This document shows positions 42,967 through 54,501 of a DNA stretch of 64,000 nt, in pieces. The DNA is taken from NCBI GenBank assembly GCA_012184525.1, contig WOFQ01000007.1, forward strand, positions 744,001-808,000, given 5' to 3'. This DNA comes from Xenoacremonium recifei (taxonomy: Eukaryota > Ascomycota > Sordariomycetes > Hypocreales > Nectriaceae). The notes under the pieces were generated by a model. That model was given only the letters and a program-made list of their open reading frames with translations. It did not search any database and was not told the origin of the DNA. The position numbers and the translations under genes are program-made. How positions within the stretch are numbered: position 1 is the stretch's first letter; each line of letters begins with the position of its first letter.

Positions 42967-44789
42967 ATGTCATCCAACCTCAACCCCGATTTCGAAAATT
43001 TTCTCCAGGAAGAGTCCAACTCGGAGTTCAACTTCGAGCTCAACTCCTTCGACGCCCTCTATCAAGACATTATCGACGACGGCCCGCCTGAGACCGCTCC
43101 TCGGTCCGATCAACTCACCCAGGTCCCAAGCTCAGGCGCTATTGGAAACATCCAGCAGGAGCCCGATCTCGTCCCTCCAGAGGTTTATATTGAAGACCAC
43201 CACGCGTTTCCACCTTCAACAGACTTCATTGCCAACGTCGAAAGCAACACAAACATCAGAACCCTCGACCAGGGGTTGGGCGATCCGCAGTTGCAGTCTC
43301 AGGCGGACAGTTGGAACCCCACCACCCTCGCCGAGCCTCCCCAATCAGAGTCAGTTTTTTTTTTAGCATCACGCTAATTGGGCGTTCAGTGCCTGGGAGA
43401 TAATCCGCCATGCAGAAAGTTGTCGTGCACTGCCGCTATCGAGTCACATGCCCCTGCGCGTGCTACCTGTAACTGCCTCTTGGACTGGTCCACAGAAATG
43501 CGTCCAGTCTGGCTGCCTGTCTAAGGAGACTTTTCGAACGCGCAGAGCCCTGGAACGTCACCTACAAAATGTCCACCTAAACCCTTTGGTCTGCAAGGTC
43601 ACGGGCTGCCGCTATTCCCGTCCATTTAGTAGACCCCGCGATCTGCAGCGCCATATGGATAGCACTCATGGTGGTAGTCGTCCTTACGAATGTCCCATTA
43701 CCTCCTGCGACGCACACAACGATGGCTTCACGCGGAAGGACCATCTACAGTTGCACTTGAGAACAAAGCATCCCAACCTGAGATGCATGCTGAGTCACTG
43801 CCATGAGATTGTTCTTGACACCGAGCAAGACAGTCATTTGCAGCAGTCTCATGGACCTTATGAATGCAGAGTTGGTGGCTGTACAGAGCAATCTCGATTT
43901 TCTGAAGGTAATCTCAAGCGACATCTGCAGACGTGCCATGGCCTTTCATATAGCCAGGCCAGGGAGATAACACTCACTATGAAGTCAACCAATACAGGTA
44001 GACTTGCGGCTGCGTACCATCACCTCACGACTGCGACCCGCAGCCGGTTGACGGCATGCATGTGGTGTTCTAGCCAGAAAGGAAGTGCGGAAGATATGAC
44101 GAGCACTGACCTGGGTGATTAGTGGAGGCTGTTGATACTTGGATTTGGTCTAGGGGGTTTGTCTGTAAAGTCTCTTATGAAGTTTGGCCACATAGCTTTA
44201 TAGTACTAGTAGTATTATAAGGATGAATGACATGTTTGTGGTCCGGAGGCTGAGGGGCTCAAGAAATTCTTCTTTCCGAGTCATACGCTTGATGTTAGAC
44301 AACCCTAGGCCCCCTAGTACTAAATATACTCGAAGACTGGGAGAGGCCAGGTTCATGAGCAAGACATCGAAGTATCTAGATGGGCAGAAAGGGACAATCT
44401 ATTCTGAACTTCGTAAAATGCAAGAAACCCGCTCTATTTTCTCTACCCCTCCCAGTAAAATACATAACACTAGCATAGGCCGCTACTATCTCCTTGGATG
44501 AATTGAATGTCAAGGTTCAATGCATCAATCCCTGCCCAGGGTCCTTTCATCAATCACCTTACCTCAGACCAGTCTACCTCAACCCTGACACCATGCCTCT
44601 CATACATCTCATCCACTCCACCTGATAGCATGGCCGCTACCTATATAATAAAAGAGAGAACCGCCCGGTCGCAACGGTGCCCTATATATTTAGTCTTTCA
44701 CCATCCGGAGAAGAACCTAGAACTAGCCTCCTTGCCATGTATATAATATATGCGTGACCGTATATGTTGTCTCTCTCGTAGACGCCTAT
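42571..44789 (+). repeat. Tandem segmental duplication, unit B (about 2.2 kb)
   Basis: Direct repeat of 40969-42570, longer mainly because copy A has deletions in the zinc-finger gene and its 3' flank. The right end lies within about 30 bp of the Oac1 stop codon, so the unit includes part of the Oac1 3' flank. Unit B, next to Oac1, may therefore be the ancestral copy. Confidence 0.8.
42967..44122 (+). CDS. C2H2 zinc-finger protein, tandem copy B
   Basis: Two exons (42967-43349 and 43390-44122; a 40-bp intron with a poly-T tract) give about 371 residues. An acidic N-terminus (NPDFENFLQEESNSEFNFE) and a disordered region precede about five C2H2 fingers: KCVQSGCLSKETF, LVCKVTGCRYSRPF, YECPITSCDAHNDGF, a degenerate LRCMLSHC finger and YECRVGGCTEQSRF. 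The tail is Thr/Ser-rich. Fingers of the CxxxxC spacing with HxxxxH ends are typical of fungal C2H2 transcription factors. The chosen intron is the only one I found joining the frames without a stop. It is the longer member of the tandem pair and likely the parental gene. Target genes are unknown. Confidence 0.75.
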
Positions 44790-44815
44790 CGATACACAAT
44801 CGGACCTTGCTGCTC
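44123..44815. other. Convergent 3' region between zinc-finger copy B and oac1
   Basis: This interval belongs mostly to duplication unit B and aligns in patches with 42100-42570. It holds the 3' UTRs of both genes. No further gene is seen. Confidence 0.5.
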
Positions 44816-45939
44816 CTACGCAGCTGCAGTGCGGCCGAACATGGGGAGGATCTTGCCCTCGGCCTTGCGCACGAGCTTGTTGGTCTGCTCGGCCAGGGAC
44901 AGGGTCAGGATGGTGTGGGGGAGGATTCGGGCGAGATGGGGGAGGAAGCCCTTGTATAGGGCGAAGATGCCTTCGGATCGGACCGTCTTGGCGAGGCAAT
45001 CGAAGATGCCCTTGTAGAGGTTTCCATTCTGGTTGTAGAGACGAGACATGACAGTGTCTGGCGAGTTAGCATGGTCTCAATATCATGAGTTTATAGCGAG
45101 ACTTGACTTACCAGGAGGATGCATAAAGCAGCAGACGACGAAACCACTCATAGCACTGCAGGAGAGATGCAGAGCCGGGCCCTCCTGCATGCCGAGATGT
45201 TCAACGAATTGTCGCTTGGCCAAGAAGTACGTCGGTAGTTGGACGGAGCTACCGAACGCTGTCCGGGTCATGGCAGCCGTAACACCACGGTAGAGTCCCT
45301 TGATGCCCTCGGCCTTGTAAATCTGGTTGAGACCGTCCCAGGCGCCGCGGTACTGGTGCTGTGTACCAACGGGTCGGAAAGGCGAGTAGCTCTGTAGCCG
45401 GGTCTTGACAAGGAAGAAGGGGCTGCCAGCGGCGGCGCCCATGACGCCAGATCCTGCACCGCAGACCATATTTATGACGATGTTCTGGGCGTTGCCGTCC
45501 TTGAGGAAAAAGGAGGCGAGCGTGTGGCGCATGGGCTCGTAGAACCCTAACCGGCAGCCATTGAGGAGGACTTGGTAGACGTAGGCGGTGCCCAGGCCGC
45601 GGTAGATGGCGCGGATGCCTTCGTTCCGGACGATGACGTTGACGCCGTGGAGGGGTCCGCGGTAGTGGTGAGGCTGGTGACCCTTGCTCTGGAGCTCGCC
45701 CTGCAGTTGCATGCTATGTGAAGGACGCGGTCAGCTCGGCGATTCGGTTCGCGACAAGAGAGACGAGGGGTGCTGTACCGAATCTTGACCGTCTCAAAGG
45801 GATGAGTCGCGGTGACGGCGCCGCAAGCTGCGATGCCGCCGGCAATGAATGCGCTGCAGGCGAATACAGAGTCAGCCGAAGGAAAATCGCAAAGAATCTC
45901 GTCCCGAGGTCGCCCAACTTACCCGACGGTGGTCGACAT
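44816..45939 (-). CDS. OAC1: Mitochondrial oxaloacetate/sulfate carrier Oac1
   Basis: Four exons (introns 45854-45922, 45714-45778, 45058-45111) give about 311 residues, the standard mitochondrial-carrier length. Three repeats of about 100 residues carry the signature PX[DE]XX[KR]: HPFETVKIR, SPFFLVKTR, and a third starting at HPPGDTVMSR, where the usual acidic position is kept. Six transmembrane helices are expected in the inner membrane. The sequence VGAFIAGGIAACGAVTATHP, QLQGE, SSVQLPTYFLAKRQF and YNQNGNLYKGIFDCL closely parallels yeast Oac1, which carries oxaloacetate, sulfate and isopropylmalate, linking TCA intermediates and leucine synthesis. The first exon has only 17 coding bases; its junction restores the glycine-rich helix 1. 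Confidence 0.92.
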
Positions 45940-47024
45940 GGCCCCGAGCTCTCCACGCGGGAGTCACGCAGCAATTGGATCGGGCCGCTGGGGGCAGAGC
46001 GGGAGGGAGGGCGAGAGGGAGAGCTCGGGCGAGGCTGCGCAGTCGAGAGATGCGGGTGGGAGTCGGAATTGGAGGTTGAAAGAGGAAGAAGTGAGGTTGA
46101 GACCGACGGCGCCGGGCCCTATAGCAGCGCGAGAAATTGTCAGCGGAGATCGGAGTCTGGAGGATGCTGCTAGACGACAAACGAGCACACGCTGTCAGCA
46201 CCCTCGGGACAAGCTGACGGAATTATATAAAATACGAAACAAATTATAAATATTGACCGCTCATACTCTTTACAAACTTACACCAGCTAAATGATCCTTG
46301 CACTCTACAAAGGTGAAGCCAGATATCAAGCCTTCACACCTCGGGCTTACAAAAACCGCCTGTATTCGGAAAAGTCCAGCCGACGTCGGCCGTCGCATTT
46401 CGTGGGGGAGAGAAAAAATGGCCGCCAGTTGGCCTCACCCAGCGATCAGAGCCCGCTGGCCAATAAGCACAGCGCATGCAGCCCCTGGAGAAGCTTCATG
46501 GGCGCGGCGCTAGGGCCAAGGGGCCTGCCTTAGCTTTCAGGGTGCATCAGGGTAGCCGCAACCTTGAGCCAGCGTTTGCCGTCCCGCGGGTCGCAGCGGC
46601 TCATGGAGTAGAAGATACCCGTCGGCTTAGGGCTGCTAATCGCGGGAATCTCAGGAGATCGGCTGGGCGGGCGTCCATGTTGCTTGGCTTTCTGTAAGGG
46701 ACTTGCTGCAGGTCGTCGTCAATGCTGCACCCCGCATTTGGTGTTGCTTGCGTCTGGTTGGCTGTGATTTGGGTTCTCGCCTGGCGTGGCTTGAGCCCCC
46801 TCTAGATGTGGCGCATTAGCATCCTGCGCCACGTTGAGCTCTACCCTTGTCCCAGCCTTTCGCAGCCTTCTGATCTCATGAAATCCATCATTCACCCTCA
46901 TGATTAGAGCTTGACAGGCCACCCTTAGGCTGCAGAATCCTGATTTCCGACCTAAACTCTACACTTCCCGGCATTTGCGAACACGAATTGCACATTGATC
47001 CCGGCGACGCGTCGCTTCCGCACC
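45940..47024. promoter_or_regulatory. Divergent promoter region between oac1 and swd2
   Basis: This 1.09-kb gap separates divergent start codons. Small open frames on both strands lack recognisable domains. No gene is supported. Confidence 0.5.
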
Positions 47025-48295
47025 ATGGCGTCGACTCCCATGGACCTTGATCGCCCGGAGCGCGCATCCTCCAATGCGCCCTCGCTCAACATTCACCGAA
47101 CCCTAGGCCAAGCAACCTCCGTATCCAACCTCAGCGATATCATCTCGACCTACCGACCGACAAAGGTACAATTGAGAAGCCCTCCACATGGACATGTGTA
47201 GCTGGCAGTGGCTGACAATAGGAACAAAGTTATTTCGTCGCGACGATATCAAGGATGGTCGGCCGATACCCCACGTCCTGTCCATGGACTACGATGACGA
47301 GGGTCAGCTCCTCATGACCTCATCCAGCGACGAGACGATTCAAATATACAATGTCAAGGAAGGTCGGCATGAGAAGAGTCTGCTGAGCAAGAAGTATGGA
47401 GTCAAGTTGGCCAAGTTCACACACACCAACTCAAGCATACTATACGCGAGTACGAAGCAAAATGGTATGGCAAGCCCTGGCCCTCCTGCTACAACTTACG
47501 ATATATGTCTTTGAGGTGCTGACACAGTCTCTAGATGCTATTAGATATCTAGCGACACACGACAACTCTTTCATTCGATACTTTGAGGGTCACGAGGGCA
47601 AAGTCACAGACATTGCTATCCATCCCGGAGCCGACAACTTCATCTCCTGTTCGCAAGACAATACTGTCAGGTTATGGGATACACAAACCAAGCACTGGAG
47701 GGGTCAACTATTTCTCAAGAACCCTCTTCTTACCGCGTATGACCCGTCTGGTACGGTCTTTGCGGTCGGCTGTGCGAGCGGTGGGACGATTTTGCTATAC
47801 GATACGAGGAACTTCGACAAGGCGCCGTTTGCAACTGTTGACATTGTTGAGCAATGTCGAAAATACGATTCACAATATCTGATGAAGGGGTGGACAAGGC
47901 TTGACTTCTCCAATGATGGCAAGTCAATATTGCTGGGTACGAAGGGAGGCGGCCACTTCCTGCTAGATGCCTTTGACGGGACTCTAAAGGCATACTTGCG
48001 CAAACCTGGAGGCGGCACACGACGACTTGCCATGGGCGAGTCTGCGGACAACGCGTTCGGGAGCAGCGGAGACTGCTGCTTCACCCCGGACGGGCGGTTC
48101 ATCATCAGCGGCTCAAAGAAGGATGTGTACGTATGGGATGCGCTGGCGGTCCCGCAGGACCACAAGATTCTGGACCCCCAGTGGACGCTGCCGGATAAGA
48201 GAGAGGCGGCGGTGCTGGCGTTCAATCCGCGGTACAATTTCTTTGCGACGGCCGATCAGGAGCTTCTATTCTGGGTGCCGGATCCGACCATGTAG
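47025..48295 (+). CDS. SWD2: WD40 protein Swd2/WDR82 (COMPASS and CPF subunit)
   Basis: Three exons (introns 47166-47229 and 47465-47534) give about 378 residues. After a short N-terminal tail (NLSDIISTYRPTK) the protein is a seven-bladed WD40 propeller: LSMDYDDEGQLLMTSSSDET, YFEGHEGKVTDIAIHPGADN, FISCSQDNTVRLWDTQTK, CCFTPDGRFIISGSKKDVYVWD. The short, single propeller with YLATHDNSFIRYFEGHEGKV is diagnostic of Swd2/WDR82. Swd2 is shared by the Set1 histone H3K4 methyltransferase complex and, in yeast, the cleavage-and-polyadenylation factor. For intron 1 I chose the acceptor that joins RPTK to LFRRDD as in homologues; another in-frame acceptor upstream would add seven residues. Confidence 0.88.
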
Positions 48296-48852
48296 GGGAT
48301 TGGTCTTCGCGCCTTTGATTGTGGAGTGCCTAGAAGAGCGAGATTGATGAGAGGGCTGTGAGACAAAATACCCCTTGATGAGGAATTGGAGGATCATGGA
48401 TAGATCTTCATATGAGTTCGCGGAATGAATACCATGCGGGCTGGCGTTTAATCATACTGTGTCTTGCCGTTCAAGTCATGATGTAATTTATTGATGAAGG
48501 ATGGAAGCTGGAGTTAATACAAAAGCTTCGCTTATGATACAATAAATCTTCAAGAGCAGAGCTTTTCACAATTGATTTGACCTATAAATAGTACTTGGGT
48601 GTTATCGTAGATCAGGTACCTAGGTAGAAGTTATTGAGGTACCCGAGAGTCGAAATCTGGGGCGGCACACTCGAGCTGCCCCTCCTTCAACTCCAAGCCC
48701 CACCAAAAATACTGCCACTTCCAACCTCAATCCAACATCGACATCACAGCTTCATAATAGAATCGCACCCCCGCGGCGCCTCTCAGGCTCCTCCGACCCC
48801 CTTCCGAACATATTCACAAATAACTCAGACGCATGCGATAAGACCCGCAACA
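48296..48852. promoter_or_regulatory. Intergenic region upstream of srp9
   Basis: This 557-bp stretch between two plus-strand genes should hold the swd2 3' UTR and the srp9 promoter. No other feature is recognised. Confidence 0.45.
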
Positions 48853-49318
48853 ATGCCCTTCTTCAAGACGAGCCAGGAGTGGCTCGAAAAGTCCACCCTT
48901 CTCCTCGAAGCCCACCCCACAACCGTCCGTCATCACCGTCTCCCTCTCCTCCTGCTCTCACTCTAACCGTATCCCTCAGACCAAGATCACAACCCGATAC
49001 TCCATCCGTGCACCGCCTCCCCCAACCGAGGGCGCGCCCGCCAAGCCGCCCCGCGGCGACCTGACGCTCACGACGTACGACCCGGTGAGCGGCGTAGCGC
49101 TCAAGTATCGCACTACCAAGGCCGCCGAGGTGTCGCGATTAATGGTCGCGGGCTTGGGTCGACTAGGACGAGGTATGGCCGGCGTGCCGCAGCCGCAGGA
49201 GGCTGAGGGTGCTATGGAGGGTGTCGTGGAAGCCGAACAACCGGAGAAGAAGGTGGCTGCGGAGAAGCCGGCGGCGGGGAGCGGGGGAGGCAAGAAGAAG
49301 AAGAGGGGGAAGAAATGA
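48853..49318 (+). CDS. SRP9: Signal recognition particle subunit SRP9 (Srp21-like)
   Basis: Two exons (intron 48925-48979, donor GTCCGT) give about 136 residues. The N-terminal FKTSQEWLEKSTLLLEAHP and TKITTRYSI, followed by LTLTTYDPVSGVALKYRTTKAAEVSRLM, form the alpha-beta-beta-beta-alpha fold of SRP9/Srp21, with a Lys-rich tail (GGGKKKKRGKK). The protein binds the Alu domain of SRP RNA in the cytosol, the part of the particle that slows elongation during secretory targeting. Family length in filamentous fungi is similar. The GTCCGT donor is weak, but splicing there is the only choice that continues the fold. Confidence 0.88.
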
Positions 49319-49882
49319 GCAGCTCGAGAAGGAATGGATAATATTAGGGATTTGGGGAGGTAGGATTTGTCTTGCGGTGCATTGATGGCGTTGCGGAAGG
49401 ACAGGCCTCAATATCATCGACTTGTCCCGATACAAGAACTTGGCGACTATTTTCAGATGGGGATTCAGATTTACGGCAAAATAAACAAGAAACGATACCA
49501 AGGACACACAAAATATTTCTCATCTTGAATCAATTCTCGCATAAACTCTTTCCAGTCCTACAGTAAACTTCGTAATGCTACGCACAAAAAATCAATAGAA
49601 CCATGCTTGGTTTCTTCCGCCCGTTCTTTCTTTAGAAGACACCATCCCGAAACGCCGCCCAATGTAGAGCTTTAGACCAAACGATTCCCAATATTTCCGA
49701 ACCCAAAGACGAACCGCGACTGGGACTCTGCCCGGCATGAGTCCCGGCCAAGGTCGCAGCCCCGAGGCTCTCCGCGTTTTACAAGGTGATGGACAAAGGA
49801 AAATTAATAGAAAAGGGGAGAAAGTGGGTATAATGTTGTGCTTGTGTAGTAATGTGCAGCAAGGGAGAGCATTATTAGCTGC
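49319..49882. other. Convergent 3' region between srp9 and rnr2
   Basis: This 564-bp gap lies between two convergent stop codons and should hold both 3' UTRs. No gene is seen. Confidence 0.45.
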
Positions 49883-51328
49883 TTAGAAGTCGTCGTCGAA
49901 GGTGAAGTCGCCACCGTTCTCGCCCTTGGGCTCTTCCTCCTCGGACTTCTTGGTGGTGCTGTTCATGACACCAGCCTTCTGGTAGTCGGCGACACGCTTC
50001 TCAAAGAAGTTGGTCTTGCCACCCAGGGAGATGTTTTCCATGAAGTCGAAGGGGTTGCTGACCTTGTAGACCTTCTCGTTGCCGAGGGCGACGAGTAGGC
50101 GGTCGGCGACGAACTCGATGTACTGCTTCATGAGGTTGGCGTTCATGCCAAGGAGCGCGCAGGGCAGCGCCTCGGTCAGGAACTCCTGCTCGATGGAGAC
50201 GGCATCCGTGATGATGTCCTGGATGGTCTGCTTGCTGGCGCGGCCCTTGAGGTGCGAGTGCAGCAGGCAGGCGAAGTCGGTGTGCAGACCCTCGTCACGC
50301 GAGATCAGCTCGTTGGAGAAGGTCAGGCCGGGCATGAGGCCGCGCTTCTTGAGCCAGAAGATGGAGGCGAAGGCGCCGCTGAAGAAGATACCCTCGACGG
50401 CAGCAAAGGCCACGAGGCGCTGGGCGAAGGTGGACTCCTTGTCAGAGATCCATCGGAGGGCCCAGTCGGCCTTCTTGCGGATGCAAGGAACTACAATTGG
50501 TTAGTGTTGGTCTCAAATATTTCGTAGTATAGCACATACTGGTGTCAATGGCGTTGAAGAGGTAGGTTCGCTGGGCGGGCTCCTTGATGTAGGTGTCAAT
50601 GAGCAGGGAGTAGGTCTCGGAGTGGATGTTCTCCATCATGATCTGGAAGCCGTAGAAGCATCGAGCCTCAGGGATCTGGACCTCGGCACTGAAGCGCTCA
50701 ACGAGGTTCTCGTTGACGATGCCATCAGAGGCAGCGAAGAAAGCAAGGATGTGCGAGACGAAGAACTGCTCATCGGCAGTTAGGCGGTTGTTCCAGTCGT
50801 GGAGATCCTTGGACAGGTCAATCTCCTCGGCAGTCCAGAACGAAGCCTCGTGCTTCTTGTACATCTGCCAGATCTATAGTTGTCATGTTAGCAACCGTTG
50901 TCGTGACGATGCAACCACTTTACGCGTGATGGACGCGTCAACATACCTCGTGGTACTTGATGGGGAAGAGGACGAATCGCTGAGGGTTCTCCTGCAGGAG
51001 GGGCTCATCGATCTCCTCGGTCTTAGCAGCAGCGGGGGTCTCCTTCTTGGTCTCCTCCATGATGGGCTTCTTGACTTCGATCTCGTTGGCTAGGGCGGCG
51101 AGGGCGGCCTCGTCGAGGGGCTTGTTCTCCTTGTCGGACGCGTCGAAGTTGAGCTTCTTGACGGGAGACTCAATCTTGAAGTTCTCAATGGCAGAGGCGG
51201 CCTGATATACATGCGTTAGCGGTCAATTGATTTCGGGAGGATGAGCGGTGACGGAAGTCACACGCGGGTGATCGCGGAGGATCGAGGGGCGTGCTCACCT
51301 GCTTTGAGGGGGTAATCTGGGCAGCCAT
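49883..51328 (-). CDS. RNR2: Ribonucleotide reductase small (R2) subunit
   Basis: Four exons (introns 51202-51298, 50874-50946, 50491-50539) give about 408 residues. Iron-ligand motifs of class Ia R2 are all present: DLHDWNNRLTADEQFF with its Asp, FQIMMENIHSETYSLL (Glu, Glu, His), FSGAFASIFWLK, and RDEGLHTDFACLL (Glu, His). The radical tyrosine is expected in the HSETYSLL helix, and the C-terminal FTFDDDF is the R1-binding tail. The enzyme reduces ribonucleotides to dNTPs with the large subunit; R2 is cytosolic and nuclear and usually S-phase and damage induced. MluI boxes upstream and in intron 2 fit cell-cycle control. The tiny first exon (30 coding bases) is supported by frame and a GTGAGC donor. 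Confidence 0.97.
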
Positions 51329-52530
51329 TGTGTGCAAGGAGGGGTGTTGCTCGTGTGGGATGCTAACAAGAAAGACACAGAAGAGCAATTGTCGTGTTCA
51401 GCGTGGCTCTGAAGGGTGTTGTGGACGCGATGGTGAAGGAGAGTATGGGCTGAGGCCGAACGCCTTTTGTACAAGTCTGTGATGCGCTATCACGTGCACT
51501 GGGACGCGTCGAGGCGTGTCTTCGGTGGGCAGGGGAGGCGGGCCAATGACATGCCGCAGAGGCTGGGCGAGCGGGGGTGACCGGTACCTCACGGGTACTC
51601 GCCCCACGCTGCAAAACCGATATTTAGCGGGGCGCCAGCCACCAGCTTAATTGGTGTCTCAGCGCTTAATGGGCGGGCATGGCTGGAGACGCGTCAGGTC
51701 GCGTCCAAGTACCCCCGCCGCTTTGGGCACTCGGGCCATCTGGGTCATGTCAGGGCGCGCTCCAGCTGTGCCAGGGCAAGCCCGGCTCGGAGCTCCCAGA
51801 CGTCATGGCTTCGGATTTATCAATCAGCAAACAAACCAGCATCACCAGGCGCGTCTGGCAATAGACCGAGAGCCCCAGCAATTCTAGGCAGGACTGGGCA
51901 CATCAGTGGACCTCGGAGCATGCATCGGAGCTGGCTGCAGCCATCATGCGACGAAGATGCATGGTTCTAGATGAGGATAGACTGAGCTTTGACGAAGATG
52001 GTCCGGGGACGATGTTTCAGCTCAATACATATGCATGCCACTATACCCCCTTCACAAGCAGTATAATGAGTACAAAAGTGCATGTTCTTTCAGCACGAGG
52101 TCGTAATATTTGACGTGGCATGTGCAGCACCTCAAGTTTCCCGGTCAGGCAAGTCGCCAACACCGAAGAAGGCATTTACATGGTGGACGCGTTTGGCGCC
52201 CATGACTTCTTCGACGTGTGTCGGCCTTGGCTTCTTCAAGAATAGCCCGACAAAGTGGGATGTCTTTGCATATCGATTTATCAGATTTTATTAAGCTACG
52301 CACCTATGAGAGAGAGAAACAATGCTTTCATCCCTTGTAACTCCGTATTTCCGCCTCCCAATTGGCATGTACAATTGCATTCCTGACGCGCCTCGCCCGT
52401 ACATACCGTCGTTAATTAATACAGCCATCGTGTCTCCATGGATTAGATCCATCATGACTCACGAGGTCCAGCCCCGGATGTCACCCTCAGCTGATCCAGG
52501 CCCGAAGCACAAGCAAGGGAGGTAGGTACC
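51329..52530. promoter_or_regulatory. Promoter of rnr2 and 3' flank of the DUF4112 gene
   Basis: Two ACGCGT boxes lie at 51504-51509 and 51689-51694, with a further one near 52188. No gene is seen; short open frames have no domains. Confidence 0.5.
51504..51694. promoter_or_regulatory. MluI cell-cycle boxes (ACGCGT) upstream of rnr2
   Basis: ACGCGT occurs at 51504-51509 and 51689-51694, about 180 and 365 bp upstream of the start codon. ACGCGT is the MBF-binding element of yeast S-phase genes, including ribonucleotide reductase. Two more copies lie in rnr2 intron 2 (50922-50927 and 50933-50938). Confidence 0.55.
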
Positions 52531-53464
52531 TCACGATCGGTCCTTGCGTTGTCTCTTGTTGCCCGCGTCCGTTTGTCCCATCTCGACATCTTGCGGACGG
52601 GACTTGCTTCGCGTGAACCAGCTGCCCCGTGCTCCGCTGACACGTGCAGCCTCTGGCTGGGCGGGCATGGGTTGATGCGAGGATTCACGGCCAGTCTGGG
52701 GTCGAGAAGCCATGGGACTGTGCGATGATGGTGGCCGCGACACATACTCTGGGGGTTCCTCGGACTGCAATCTGTCGAATTCCGCAGGATCGCTGGGGTC
52801 GACTGCAGGGATGGGCTGTCCGCTGTTCTTCAGGTTCTTCCTGCCTTGTTCACGGAGATGCTGCTCGAGGATCGCGGCGTTTCGGGTGTTGGCTCGGAAG
52901 ACGGCGTCGGCAATGTCGCCAACAAACGGAATGATACCAATACCAAAATCAACGATGATGTTGAACATCATCCTGGCCCTGACGGCTGTTGGGAGTCCAC
53001 CTTCGATCTGGTCGCAGGTCTTGAGCACCATGAGAGCCATGAGCAAGTCGATGACATCTCCAATCCTGCGCGTTTGTTAGTTTGACATTCATAGACAATA
53101 TTAGAGGTTTGACTTACGCAGGAACGATGCCGATCACGCTGCCCCAACCGAAGCGAATACCGCAACAGTTGAAGAGAGACATGTCAAGCCGGTAGGCTCG
53201 TCGTTTGACTTTGGTCAAGACCTTGCCATCGTGCTTCGAGATGCCTGGAGGAAGAGCCTTCTTACGCTTCTTTAGTTTTCCGTTGGGCGTTCCGTCGAGT
53301 CGAGTGGCTGGGACATGCTCGAAGTAAGGGTCCTGAACGTTGTTAGTAGAAGTTGCATTGATATTGAGATACTGCGAATGTTTTCTTACCTCAGTCCCGA
53401 ACTTGTTAGCCATCGTCTCACCCAAGATTTTCTTGGTGACGATCTTTGCGATTGCGGACGTCAT
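52531..53464 (-). CDS. DUF4112 family protein
   Basis: Three exons (introns 53333-53389 and 53066-53117) give about 274 residues. The core (about residues 65-170) is the DUF4112 domain: RLDMSLFNCCGIRFGWGSVI and GIVPAIGDVIDLLMALMVLK, then MMFNIIVDFGIGIIPFVGDI and ADAVFRANTRNAAILEQHL. Two hydrophobic segments with the GIVPxxGD / IPFVGD pair suggest membrane association. The C-terminus is Ser/Pro/Gln-rich and ends in a basic cluster (KRQRKDRS). DUF4112 is widespread in fungi and bacteria, with no established biochemical role that I can name. Splice junctions restore the conserved PAIGDVIDL motif, so the gene appears intact. Confidence 0.88.
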
Positions 53465-54501
53465 GACTGCTGGGTTTTGCCTTCAAAGGTGAGAAGGAGA
53501 AAAAGGTATGAGGCAGAGAAAGCTTCCGCTTTATTGTGTCTGCGCGTGTGGATGTAACTTGTAAGGTCTCAACCGAGGTGGTAAAACATATATCTCAGTG
53601 CAAGACAGGTCAGCCACCCAAGTGGGAATGGAATTAGTCGAGGGAGAGGGTTTTAAAACCCCTTGGGCGTGGCGTTCGTATTTAACAATTTAGAACATAT
53701 GATTGTAGGTGAATGCGATTGGTGAAGATTTGCTGCAGATGCTGCTGAATTCCTGTTTTAGGGTGCGGTGAGGGAGCTCAGTCGGGGGACAGGTGCAATG
53801 ATGTAATAAAGCCAGGGTTCGTCCGTTACGGGGAGGTCATGGAGGCCTGCGACAGCTGTTTTGCCGGGCAGCTAGGCCCGCTGAAACCGCGCCAACAAAC
53901 TTGCTACCCGCGTCGCTGATCACCTAGATCTTGCACCGCCACAGGTCTCCGGCTGAGCCACACAGAGAACGTTCATGTGGCTAGAGCTCGCCGTTTCCAG
54001 ACCGTTCCGTTGGTGCTTGCCACGTGAATACTGTGCTGGAGGCCGCACTCAGCCGGTCCCGCACAGTGAGAACGGGATTTCCCCACTCGAGCTTCCGGTT
54101 GCGTTAGGCTTTGGAGCAGCAGGCGCGAATCAGTCGTGATGAGTTGGTCTAAGATATCCTCCAAGTTGACAACCTGGAACATCCATTCACTTGCCTCCCT
54201 TGCCTTCGAACTTGCGCATTCTGTTTCTTGCAACATTAACGCTTGCCGGTCGCTAGCAAACCCGACAAAGTCACTTTACTCTGAAAGGAGCGGCTTGCGA
54301 CATTCGACGGCATTACCCGCCTGTCGCAACTTTGCCTCTGCGTCATATCAGCCGTTGCGCGTCAACCATGCCCATCTGTTCTTCTCGTCGACCAACCGAG
54401 CGCCGCCTTGCCAAATCGTGAGATTCGAGATATACTTATAAAGCGAAATTACCTGGAAATATTGATCTTTTGCTGGAGCATGGGCTGAGGACATCGTCGC
54501 C
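53465..54501. promoter_or_regulatory. Divergent promoter region between DUF4112 gene and dcp2
   Basis: This 1.04-kb gap separates divergent start codons. No gene or conspicuous repeat is recognised. Confidence 0.45.

Noticed and set aside
47166..47208. Upstream acceptor for swd2 intron 1 adding seven residues (WLTIGTK)
   Set aside because: The downstream AAAG acceptor joins RPTK to LFRRDD as in Swd2 homologues.
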